A program made the translations under genes and the position numbers. Shown here one piece after another: positions 1 through 7,481 of a stretch of 11,613 nucleotides of DNA. Each line of letters opens with the position of its first letter. Within the stretch, counting starts at the first letter, position 1. The notes beneath the pieces were generated by a model. The model had not been told where the DNA came from, did not search any database, and saw nothing but the letters and a program-made list of their open reading frames with translations. Source of the stretch: Temnopleurus reevesii (taxonomy: Eukaryota; Echinodermata; Echinoidea; Temnopleuroida; Temnopleuridae); assembly GCA_036244855.1 (NCBI GenBank), contig BQKZ01009599.1:21010-32622 (forward strand), given 5' to 3'.

Positions 1-640
1 TATGTAGATTTCGGAAAGAATAGTGGCAATAGTGGCGAATTTTGGCGAAATTTTTTTTTCTCTGCTCTTTTCTTGAAATTTTCCAGGGTTGGGTAAATTT
101 TTAAAGTTCACAAGAATAGTAGGGGTTGTCATTTTCATCTAGTTAAATCAAATCCTGTACTTATATTTGGGCTTTTCTGTATACTTGTCCTGAAAGAGGA
201 GACAAAATGCGATACAATAGGCACTATAACTATAACTAAACCGACAAGTGATGGATGAAATGATTTTCATAAGTCATGCAGCCGATTTTGCCCGTTTTCC
301 ACATTTACCCGACATCATTGAGATAACATGGCCATGCTTGTCAGAAATCTGGAATTCAAACCGCCATAAAAATGTAACCGTTTGATATTTTTGAGTCTGT
401 TTTTTGCATTGAATTATCAGGTTTCTGTAGTTTTAGAATTCATAAAAGTATTTAGAAATTTGAAAAGTGAAAAAAAAATATTAAATTCCCACTCTGGGCG
501 CACTGCGCATGGTCTTATTTTCTTATTTTATGTGGGTCGATTTCATTAAAACAGGTATAAACATATTCTAATTTGTTCTTTAAAAAGGTTTTTTTATTTG
601 AAGGAAAGTTTCACTGCAACTCGTACAATGAATAAATGTA
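1..640. other. AT-rich non-coding stretch, nothing recognised
   Basis: I see no ORF, transposon end or RNA gene here. The DNA is AT-rich with short homopolymer runs (poly-T near 51-59, poly-A near 470-478). The first 50 bases contain a small reiteration of the word AGTGGC / TTGGCG. It is probably intergenic or intronic. Confidence 0.6.
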
Positions 641-660
641 TGAAGGGTCACCTCTCCGGC

Positions 661-1290
661 CAAATCTGATCCATTGAAAACTAAAAGCTATTTGAAGACT
701 TGGTCTGGGCTAGAAAACCCTTGCTTTGATTAAAAGCAGAAAAATCAGACAAACAGACCAAAGAAAAAAAAAGGTTGAAGTAAATCCGACAAGAAATAGG
801 AAAGTTATGAATATTTCAATGATGTGACTGAACAGTGATAATTCATAAATTTCTGTACGTGACGTGACTTTTGGTCACGTGCTTATGACGTGGATCATGC
901 TTATTATAACTTAATGTTTTTAAGTTTTAATCCGTCACACTTATTTTCTTCTAATATTCAAAACATTGATTCAATAAATGAATCTGTACCCATGTATATA
1001 TCGACGAAAAACAACTTTTTTGTGTGTTACGTGGTTGAAAAATGAGGGTTTTAAAACAATAAGAATAATAAACTGCTGGCAGAGAAGTTCATGATATACG
1101 TCATAATCACGTGACGGAACGTTGCCAAATTGACTGATTACAACAATTGGGTTATATAATTTGTAGTGTGATTTCCTTCAAACTTTTTTGTATCTGTTCG
1201 TCTGATTTTTCTGCTTTCATTCAACACAAGATTTCCCTGATGGCCCATACCAAGTCTTTAAAGCTTATGTGTGCTATCAGTCTGCTTTGG
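661..1290. repeat. Degenerate fold-back element (large imperfect inverted repeat)
   Basis: The left arm (about 661-905) read forward matches the right arm (about 1085-1290) read as reverse complement, with indels. Shared blocks in the same order are GACTTGG at 697-703 (its complement CCAAGTC at 1250-1256), AGCAGAAAAATCAGAC at 735-750 (complement at 1200-1215), TCACGTG at 875-881 (complement CACGTGA at 1108-1114), then TTATGACGT and ATCATG. The left arm has about 39 extra bases between the second and third blocks. The centre, about 906-1084, is AT-rich and does not code. I infer an old fold-back transposon or inverted duplication. The arms are too diverged to define termini or a target duplication. 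The left arm also contains a small inverted repeat ACGTGAC/GTCACGT (862-868 and 874-880), conserved in part in the right arm. Confidence 0.6.
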
Positions 1291-1640
1291 ATGAAACCTC
1301 CCGAGTATCAAAAAAATATATAACATTTTACCCCCCTGAAAATAGCACTTTATTGCGTCTTTACCCTGCTGAATCACAAAAGAGTTATGATTTGTTTTTA
1401 TTGAAAGATGTCCATTAATATCGGCAACCTTTATGACGTATGCCATGCACTTCTTGACTGTTGATTTACCAATTTATATTGTTTTAAGAACCCGATTTAA
1501 ACTACAAATGCATTTTTTTTTACATTTCAAAAGATCAAATCAAACAAACTATCTGCACACATGTATCATATGTATTCATCGATTATTTTTTTTTGTTAAA
1601 ACGGTGATAGGGGGTGAGTTAAAGCAAGATATCATAAATT
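1291..1640. other. AT-rich non-coding stretch
   Basis: Only short, compositionally unremarkable ORFs occur here. One trace is visible: the word TATGACGTATGCCATG at 1431-1446 resembles the inner part of the fold-back arm (TTATGACGT followed by ATCATG), so a second, more decayed fold-back relic may lie here. Confidence 0.4.
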
Positions 1641-1655
1641 ACTCTTCTCGATTGT

Positions 1656-1710
1656 TCTGCTTTTAATCAAATAAAGACCTCTCTTGCGCAGACCCAGTCT
1701 AAATATTCTA
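1656..1710 (+). repeat. Partial third copy of the fold-back arm
   Basis: TCTGCTTTTAATCAAA (1656-1671), followed within about 25 bp by CAGACCCAGTCT, corresponds in order and orientation to the right arm of the fold-back (TCTGCTTTCATTCAAC at 1210-1225, then CCATACCAAGTCT). It matches the complement of the left arm even better. It shows that the arm is a dispersed repeat and not a single local inversion. Divergence is high and the ends are unclear. Confidence 0.4.
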
Positions 1711-2159
1711 CGGGAGCCATATGTGCATAAACATATTTTTTATGTTGTTGGTTTAATTTTGATGTGGAATAGGGATACAATTATAGTAGCATATTTTGAT
1801 TTAAGAAAGATGGTGGTAACGCTGGGATGTCTCTCTCTCTCTTTCTTTCAGATCTGCAGAAGCAACCGGAGAGTCTGGGGAGAATTAAACACTGCAGCGC
1901 CGATTTCAGCCGTGCAGGAGTCATGAGTAGGAAACTTAGTGCAGATAGTGTCACCCGGTCGTATCCAGGTCAGCATACCAGCAGTCAGGAAAGATAGAGG
2001 GAAAAAACATCCACGAGCTGCAGGATTGGTGAGAAGGAGGCCAAGGGCTTCAAGTGCTTCAAGTGCCCCGGTCAACAGGTCATGTCCAGGCCAGCAGACC
2101 AGTGATCAGGAAAGATGGAAGTAAATGCATTGCTGTAGGGGTAAAAAGGAAAGGATGTA

Positions 2160-2362
2160 GTTTAAAGGCGTGTATCATTCAAATTTGAATATTTACGCCA
2201 GAAGAAAAGGAGAGAAAGAGGATCGCCATCTTAACGTCTCCATCCGCATGATCCGAAAGACGGTATGTGACCAGGCTTCGAACCCACAGGCAGGAACTAA
2301 CCCAAGTCTATGACTGTCCCGAACAGCTTGATTTCAGGCGCACGCCACCACGCCTCAGTCAT
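2160..2362 (-). mobile_element. SINE-like retroelement with a 7SL-RNA-like head
   Basis: Read on the minus strand from about 2356, the sequence contains GCGTGGTGGCGTGCGCCTG (complement of 2328-2346), then AAATCAAGCTGTTCGGGA. This closely follows the 5' Alu-domain of 7SL (SRP) RNA (GGTGGCGCGYGCCTGTAATC...AGCTACTCGGGA). Further on is a good RNA polymerase III B box, GGTTCGAAGCC (complement of 2272-2282). Then comes CCGTCTTTCGGAT, with CGGATGGAGACGTTAA about ten bases later, resembling a block I recall from marine invertebrate SINEs. The left limit is inferred from the tandem array, which is interrupted by about 200 bp here. No clear target duplication or A-tail is visible. The alternative is a tRNA-derived head, but the head-to-B-box spacing and wording fit 7SL better. 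Confidence 0.5.
2167..2199. repeat. 33-bp near-palindrome
   Basis: GGCGT (2167-2171) and ACGCC (2195-2199) bracket the perfect 14-bp palindrome ATTCAAATTTGAAT (2177-2190). It lies at the distal end of the SINE-like insertion and may mark its 3' end or a separate small hairpin. Confidence 0.6.
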
Positions 2363-2642
2363 TGGGAGACTGAGAAGTATCCTGGTCACCTGGTCTTGTC
2401 TAGGCCATCATTTCAGTGAACAGGACAGATGGACTAAACACCCTGATACAGAGATGGTGAGGCACAAAGCCGGAAGCTATAAGTGACCAGATCACCCGGT
2501 CGTGTCCAGATCAGCATACCAGTCCTGCGGCCAAGACAGACTGAATTAAACATCGAGCTGCAGGAAGAGTGATGGGGAGACCGAGGGTGCATAAGAAGTG
2601 CTCTGGTCAACTGGTCGTGTCCAGGCCAGCATAGCTGCAATC

Positions 2643-2736
2643 ATGAAAGATGGGAATGTGGAAGTACATATAGATGACGACTACCTGACTACTGCCACTA
2701 GTCCTGTCTTTGTTCATCTTATTGATATATACGCAG
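2643..2736 (+). CDS. Candidate exon, weak evidence
   Basis: From ATG at 2643 a reading frame of 31 codons runs to a strong donor-like site, GCAG|GTAAGG, at 2736/2737. The peptide begins MKDGNVEVHIDDDYL and has a mixed acidic/hydrophobic composition, unlike the low-complexity ORFs elsewhere. The frame also continues upstream to 2595, into the last tandem unit, where an in-frame stop lies at 2592-2594. If spliced to the acceptor at 3839/3840, the frame stays open (see 3840-3973). I do not recognise the protein. Codon statistics on 31 codons prove nothing, so this is a hypothesis. Confidence 0.18.
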
Positions 2737-2789
2737 GTAAGGACATTGGATGTTTCATTGGTAAATACAGTCATATCAAAATTGTGTGA

Positions 2790-3575
2790 AATAGATGGAC
2801 AGACACAACGTTGAATTAACCTAAAGATTTATACTCTTACCCCAAAGATATCAATGTTGCACAAAAAAGGGAAAAGGGAAAACGAGGAAATAAAGTATTC
2901 ATAATCGGGGAAAGGAATTTTAAGTCAGTAGTAGGCAGTTTTGTGGGTGCTATCTGGAGAGGTCACTCCCCTAGCACGTCAACGACAATGAAAAAGGGGC
3001 GCAATGGGGCAGTTTTTGGAGTAGCATATGGGGATCCCACACATGGTCATGATGGCCAAATGAGCCTCCTGTTCATCCCCAGCAAATTTCCCTATTGATA
3101 TAATTCCGCCATCAAGACAGAGGACTGTCCATTTTATGGCTACATTTGTTTATATTTGGGCTAAGATTGTGGCCTTATTCTACAAAGAAATTAATAAATT
3201 AATGTAAAACACAGTAATACATTTTAATTTAATTTAGTTTCAATTAATTCGTGAAGGTCACCCTCAGAAAGAGGTCCCAGCCATCGAACCCCTACCTACT
3301 CTTGCAAAAAAAAAGAGAGACTAGTTTATCAGTCATAATACAATAATTAATTTTGCACTTTATATCAAAGATTACACTTATGCCCATTTTTTTAATTGGT
3401 TGGACGCAATTCGTAAAATAAGAAAGAAATTGGATATCGTTCCTTATTAGTCTGGACTCACGAAGGAAATAAAAAGGATTGTTTTGGGGTGTTTTTTTTT
3501 TTAGTTTTTCTTTTTGTGCTTTTTCTCATCAATGGCAATTGGACCAAATTCTCTATAAAATGACCTACAATTGTG
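2790..3575. other. AT-rich non-coding stretch
   Basis: No ORF, inverted repeat or RNA gene is recognised. A slightly GC-richer patch at about 2930-3120 has no repeat structure that I can see. Poly-A (3306-3315) and poly-T (3490-3502) runs occur. If the weak two-exon candidate is real, this would be its intron (2737-3839). Confidence 0.5.
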
Positions 3576-3579
3576 TCAA

Positions 3580-3709
3580 AGCCCTGGTCACATAGGACCC
3601 CGTAGGCAACACGACTCACCCCGACTCTTTGTTAATTCACAGTTAACTGCCTCACAACAACGAGTCGGGGTGAATCGTGTTGTTTCCGGGATCCTGTGTA
3701 ACCAGGGCT
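3580..3709 (+). mobile_element. MITE-1 copy 1 (PIF/Harbinger-like), 130 bp
   Basis: The terminal inverted repeats begin AGCCCTGGTCACATAGG on the left, with the complement AGCCCTGGTTACACAGG on the right, and extend about 50 bp inward. A single-stranded copy would fold into a long hairpin with a short loop around ACAGTTAACTGCCT. Flanks are CAA (3577-3579) and TAA (3710-3712), a mutated copy of the TAA duplication seen in the other copies. It has no coding capacity and must be mobilised in trans. The 3-bp TAA target and GGGCC-type ends fit PIF/Harbinger elements; that assignment is inferred. The orientation is set arbitrarily by the asymmetric centre shared with copy 2. Confidence 0.85.
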
Positions 3710-3839
3710 TAACTTTACACCAAAATGATTATAGGTACAGTTTTAAATCCACATTTCTTTCACTAAAACAAATCTAAAGCTGGATGAAATACGCCTTTTT
3801 TGAAGTCCATTTTCTCTTTTCTCTTGTCTCCATTTACAG

Positions 3840-3973
3840 AGATATTTATCCGGTTGATGACTACACGGGTATTTTCAATGTCTGTTTTTGATGCCATCAT
3901 CCTATTCTCCAGATCATTCGGTTTGTATACTTCGGAGGAAGGACCTTACTCAACAGCACATCCAAGACTTTGA
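3840..3973 (+). CDS. Candidate terminal exon, weak evidence
   Basis: A pyrimidine-rich stretch ends in the acceptor-like CATTTACAG at 3839. Joined in phase to the donor at 2736, the frame reads on for about 43 codons (start of the peptide EIFIRLMTTRVF) and stops at TGA 3971-3973. About 43 open codons is not rare by chance in such DNA. In an alternative frame, an acceptor at 3911 (TATTCTCCAG) would give a charged, helix-like stretch (LRRKDLTQQHIQDFEKER) that runs into the purine tract. The local DNA (3905-4035) is GC-richer than its surroundings, which is mildly exon-like. I do not recognise either product. Confidence 0.15.
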
Positions 3974-4049
3974 GAAGGAGAGGACCGAATCCAGGACGAG
4001 GTTTCACCAGAGGACAAGCAAGCAAGCGAGCTATATCTGTATATGGAGG

Positions 4050-4543
4050 AAAAAATTATACAAAAGCAACAAAAAGAAAAAGGGAAAAACAAAGAAAAGG
4101 GAAAAGGGGAAAAAGTAGAAAAAAGGGTGAATATAAAAAGGAACAAAGAAAACAAAGAAAAAAAAAGAAAAAATGAATAAAAAAGAAAAAAGAAATGAAG
4201 AAAAGAAAAAAAAGGGAAAAAAAGAAAAAAAATGAAAAAAGGAAAAAAGGAAAAAAGAAATGAAGAAAAGAAAAAAAGAAAAAAAGAAAAAAAATGAAAA
4301 AAAGAGGAAAAAAGAAAAAGAAAAAAGGAAAAAAGAAAGTAAAAAAGAAGAAAAAAAAAGAAAAGAAAAGAAAAATAGAAAGGAAAAAAAGAAAAAAAAA
4401 ACAAAAGGAAAAAAAAAGAAAAAAAGAAGAAAAGAATCGAGAAAAAAAGAAAAATGAAGTATAAAATATAAAAAGAAAACATCAAAAAGGGAAAAAAAGG
4501 AGAATAGTAAAAAGAAAAGAAAAAGAAAAAGAAGAAAGAAATG
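4050..4543. repeat. ~490-bp polypurine tract (GAAA-rich)
   Basis: The plus strand is almost entirely A and G in runs of the type GAAAAA and GGAAAAAA, with very few C or T. It is an imperfect, expanded simple repeat. Long ORFs on both strands here (Lys/Glu-rich forward, Phe/Leu/Ser-rich reverse) are composition artefacts. Such strand asymmetry is compatible with triplex (H-DNA) formation when mirror-symmetric. Confidence 0.95.
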
Positions 4544-4576
4544 ATTAATTTGTACTTAATTTGTATTTGTGTAGAT

Positions 4577-4665
4577 ACTACTATTATTCTTTATTATTAT
4601 CATTATTATTATCATTATTACTATTATTAGTAGTATTAGTATGATTATTATTATTATTATTGTTC
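4577..4665. repeat. (ATT)n microsatellite, interrupted
   Basis: Reiterated ATT with C, G and A interruptions follows the purine tract after a 35-bp gap. It may be the tail of a lost SINE, as the SINE at 9498 has the same type of tail, but no SINE body is visible upstream. Confidence 0.9.
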
Positions 4666-4673
4666 TATTCGTC

Positions 4674-4707
4674 AATAGGCGGGTTTACTAGTATATTCAA
4701 AATTTAT
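4674..4707 (+). repeat. Short dispersed repeat, copy 1
   Basis: AATAGGCGGGTTTAC (4674-4688), then after about 9 bp CAAAATTTAT. The same 15 bases recur at 8341-8355, followed at the same spacing by CAAATTTTAT. Equal spacing of two matching blocks suggests remnants of a common dispersed element. Confidence 0.45.
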
Positions 4708-4872
4708 ATGACGTTAATTATTATTTGGAAATAACCAAATATAGCTAATTTGAATGTAATCCTATATAATGTAATCAATTCAACACATGGGTAATTTCAA
4801 TCATTGAATGATATTTTCGCTCCATAACACATCATGAAGAATATGACCATTCTGAACTGGTAAAATCAAAAT

Positions 4873-4909
4873 GAGATCCAGAGAGTATTAATACTCTCTG
4901 AGGAGATCC
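4873..4909. repeat. 22-bp perfect palindrome flanked by 7-bp direct repeats
   Basis: CAGAGAGTATT followed directly by its complement AATACTCTCTG forms a perfect 22-bp palindrome at 4879-4900. GAGATCC occurs on both sides (4873-4879 and 4903-4909). It lies just outside MITE-1 copy 2. The layout resembles a transposon footprint or a very small fold-back insertion with a target duplication. Confidence 0.8.
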
Positions 4910-4913
4910 CTAA

Positions 4914-5043
4914 GGCCCCGGTCACATAGAGGCCCAGAAGCAACACGATTCAACGCGGCTCTTTGTCAATTCACAGTTAACTGCCTCAGAACAAAGAGTC
5001 GTGTTGAGTCGTGTTGCTTCCGGGGCCCCATGTGACCAGGGCT
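4914..5043 (+). mobile_element. MITE-1 copy 2, 130 bp
   Basis: It has the same length and centre (CACAGTTAACTGCCTC) as copy 1, in the same orientation. The ends read GGCCCCGGTCACATAG and, complemented from the right, AGCCCTGGTCACATGGGG. Flanks are TAA (4911-4913) and CAA (5044-5046), again a TAA duplication with one change. Its right end lies only 13 bp from the start of the duplicated segment at 5057, which matters for judging that duplication. Confidence 0.88.
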
Positions 5044-5303
5044 CAACTGTTTTAAGAGCGTATTACCAATCATGATGGTGTATTACGTGTATGGTACTTG
5101 TCAGGGATTGCTTGGTCATAATAGTCATTCATTCAAGACGCAAGTTGACAATGTGTATTGGTCCAAATATACTTTCTTGAAAAGTTGAACATTTTGCTCT
5201 ACACGGACAACATGAATCGACGATAAGTTGGACTTGTTTAACACAACTATTGGTTTAAACATGCCCAAATTCTGATGGAAATCCAAAATGCAAAGTACAC
5301 TAG

Positions 5304-5478
5304 AGGGGTGTTGCTCAAAAGTTGCAATTGATCGCAATTTGCAGTTGATCGGAATGCATCAATCAAAATCATTGTTTCATGCGCGTCTTGTTGAACGCAC
5401 ATACCGTGCGCAAATGAAAATGCGCGTTACAATTTGCAAAATTGCATTTGATTTGCAGTTGATTTTGAACAACACCCC
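5304..5478 (+). mobile_element. MITE-2 in first segment, ~175 bp
   Basis: The left end GGGGTGTTGCTCAAAA and the complement of the right end GGGGTGTTGTTCAAAA form a terminal inverted repeat. Flanks are CTAG (5300-5303) and GTAG (5479-5482). ATTTGCAGTTGAT occurs near both ends as a subterminal direct repeat. There is no coding capacity. The superfamily is not determined: a 4-bp CTAG or 3-bp TAG target duplication leaves several options open. Confidence 0.75.
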
Positions 5479-6147
5479 GTAGGTAACAAACTGTCCACCC
5501 ATGTCAAATATTAGTGAATTCTGCATTTCCATCAGAAGTTGGGCATATCTAGACCATAGTTGTCAGTGTAAAATATGTCGAACAAATGTTCCAACTTTGC
5601 AATTCCACCATAAGTTTGACATTTTTTTACCAATTGTAATGTAGGCAGTATGTTACCAGAAGCCAGTTGCCAAATGTGGAGTAAGCTTTTGCCTAACTTT
5701 TTGTAGTAATCAAAGTTTTTAAAAACTGCATACACGCCTCGAACACGAAATGTAGTAAATTATTTTCATTTGATCATGTAAGGGTCTCTAAACTCTATGC
5801 ACTATTTACAATGTACTATTGATGTGACCTTCACCTGTTCACTTCAAATATTATGAACTTTGTACAGCATTTATAAAAGGATGTACCAGCAATAACATGT
5901 AGGAAATTCATTGCATGTTTTGAAGGTGACTGGCAAATTTGACCCAATTCATTGTGACCCTTTTTTGTTATTATCTATTCTCATTTCTTTGTTTTACTGC
6001 TGTTTTGTTCATGTGGGACAATTCATGTTTCAGTCGTTGCTTGCAAAAGCTTGCAATATAATTACAGATATCAATTAAAAAGTTTTCTTAAAATGTATTA
6101 CTTGCGTCAATGTAACATTGAGCGGTATTATAATATATTTCCTACGT

Positions 6148-6190
6148 GTATCTAACAAATACGTGTATATCTAATATATTTGTTAGATAC
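6148..6190. repeat. 14-bp-stem hairpin, first copy
   Basis: GTATCTAACAAATA (6148-6161) and its exact complement TATTTGTTAGATAC (6177-6190) enclose a 15-base loop. Outer bases TACG and CGTA extend it imperfectly. It sits at the right end of the duplicated segment and is repeated unchanged in the second copy. Confidence 0.85.
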
Positions 6191-6206
6191 ATCGTATAAT
6201 TTATAG

Positions 6207-6207
6207 N
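6207..6207. other. Single ambiguous base at the duplication junction
   Basis: The only N in the window falls exactly between the end of the first segment (6206) and the start of the second (6208). This is where a scaffold join or merged contig end would lie if the tandem duplication is an assembly product. Confidence 0.95.
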
Positions 6208-6453
6208 AGCGTATTACCAATCATGATGGTGTGGTACGTGTACGGTACTTGTCAGGAATTGCTTGGTCATATAGTCATTCATTCAACACGCAAGTTGACA
6301 ATGTGTGTTGGTCCAAATATACTTTCTTGAAAAGTTGAACATTTTGCTCTACACGGACAACATGAATCGACGATAAGTTGGACTTGTTTAACACAACTAT
6401 TGGTTTAAACATGCCTAAATTCTGATGGAAATCCAAAATCCAAAGTACACTAG

Positions 6454-6629
6454 GGGCGGTGTTGCTCAAAAGTTGCAATTGATCGCAATTTGCAATTGAT
6501 TGGAATGCCCCAATCAAAATCATTGTTTCATGCGCGTCTTGTTAAATGCACATACCGTGCGCGAATGAAAATGCGCGTTACAATTTGCAACGTTGCATGT
6601 GATTTGCAGTTGAATTTGAACAACACCCC
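6454..6629 (+). mobile_element. MITE-2 in second segment, ~176 bp
   Basis: This is the counterpart of 5304-5478. It has perfect CTAG flanks on both sides (6450-6453 and 6630-6633), which defines the target duplication better than the first copy. The left end has one extra base change (GGGCGGTGTTG). It was inserted before the segment was duplicated or before the two haplotypes diverged, as both copies share it at the same site. Confidence 0.78.
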
Positions 6630-6844
6630 CTAGGTAACATACTGTCCACACATGTATGTCAATTATTAGTGAATTTTGCATTTCCATCAGAAGTTGGGCA
6701 TATCTAACCTGTAGTTGTCAGTGCAAAATATTTTGCAATATTTGCAATTCCACCATAAGTTATGACATTTTTTTTACCAATTGTAATGTAGGCAGTATGT
6801 TATCCAGAGGCCAGTTGCCAAGTGTGGACTAAACTTTTGCATAA

Positions 6845-6974
6845 AGCCCCGGTCACATAGGGCCCCGGAAGCAACACGATTCAACACGACTCTTTGTTTG
6901 TAGGCAGTCAACTGTAAATTAATAAAGAGTCGTGTTGAATCGTGTTGGTTCCGGGGTCCTATGTGACCAGGGCC
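6845..6974 (-). mobile_element. MITE-1 copy 3, 130 bp, with empty site known
   Basis: It is flanked by TAA at 6842-6844 and TAA at 6975-6977. The first segment has CTTTTGCCTAACTTTTTG at the matching place, with a single TAA (5694-5696), so insertion with a 3-bp duplication is directly visible. The asymmetric centre (GGCAGTCAACTGTAAATT) is the complement of that in copies 1 and 2, so this copy is inverted. The inverted repeats are the best preserved of the four (about 50 bp, few mismatches), which suggests a younger insertion. Confidence 0.93.
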
Positions 6975-7438
6975 TAACTTTTTGTAGTAATCAGGTTTTT
7001 TTAACTGCATACACGCCTTATACATGTACCTCTGAGTCGTTTGAACGCGATATATATAAGATTTTTTTTATGTAAATGTCTCTTAACTCTACTTACTACA
7101 ATGTACTATTGATGTGACCTTCACCTGTTCACTTCAAATATTATGAACTTTGTACAGCATTTATAAAAGGATGTACCAGCAATAACATGTAGGAAATTCA
7201 TTGCATGTTTTGAAGGTGACTGGCAAATTTGACCCAATTCATTGTGACCCTTTTTTTGTTATTATCTATTCTCATTTCTTTGTTTTACTGCTGTTTTGTT
7301 CATGTGGGACAATTCATGTTTCAGTCGTTGCTTGCAAAAGCTTGCAATATAATTACAGATATCAATTAAAAAGTTTTCTTAAAATGTATTACTTGCGTCA
7401 ATGTAACATTGAGCGGTATTATAATATATTTCCTACGT

Positions 7439-7481
7439 GTATCTAACAAATACGTGTATATCTAATATATTTGTTAGATAC
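7439..7481. repeat. 14-bp-stem hairpin, second copy
   Basis: This is identical to the hairpin at 6148-6190, with stems at 7439-7452 and 7468-7481. Confidence 0.85.

Larger units (their letters stand above)
1880..2660. repeat. Decayed tandem array, ~106-121 bp unit, interrupted by a SINE
   Basis: Five copies of a diagnostic block related to GTCACCCGGTCGTGTCCAGG start at about 1950, 2071, 2385, 2491 and 2606. Spacings are 121, 314, 106 and 115 bp. The second half of the unit, around the word GAGCTGCAGGA, recurs near 2014 and 2552. GAATTAAACA recurs near 1882 and 2541, so a first partial unit begins near 1880. The 314-bp interval equals one unit plus about 200 bp, which is the size of the SINE-like insertion at 2160-2362. 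The array is clearly GC-richer than its surroundings. In one frame, four units give a related peptide (pattern S-P/T-G-R-V-Q-x-S-I-P), but other units have stops or are frameshifted. Coding origin is therefore possible but not supported for the array as it stands. Confidence 0.75.
5057..6206 (+). repeat. Tandem ~1.15-kb segment, first copy
   Basis: It starts AGCGTATTACCAATCATG and aligns along its whole length with 6208-7496, apart from the MITE-1 insertion in the second copy. The left part (5057-5806) differs by roughly 5-8 percent with small indels. The right part (5811-6205) is identical except for one T in a poly-T run. It contains MITE-2 (5304-5478), the empty MITE-1 site (TAA at 5694-5696) and a terminal hairpin. 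No protein is recognised. The ORFs seen in both copies are short and not preserved as coding frames. Confidence 0.95.

Noticed and set aside
862..880. E-box/CRE regulatory site (ACGTGAC...GTCACGT)
   Set aside because: No gene or promoter is near it and it lies in a decayed fold-back arm, so I record it only within the fold-back finding.
2434..2640. Minus-strand open frame over the tandem array
   Set aside because: It arises from the repeated unit and has no recognisable motif. The plus-strand unit peptide is at least as plausible, and neither is supported as coding.
3946..4485. 179-codon open frame on the minus strand, and Lys-rich frames on the plus strand
   Set aside because: They are produced by the polypurine tract: the minus frame is mostly Phe/Leu/Ser and the plus frames Lys/Glu/Arg, with no domain structure.
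5125..6523. Similar short minus-strand open frames in both copies of the duplicated segment
   Set aside because: The similarity comes from the DNA duplication. The frames run into MITE-2 and differ by frameshifts, with no protein-like conservation.
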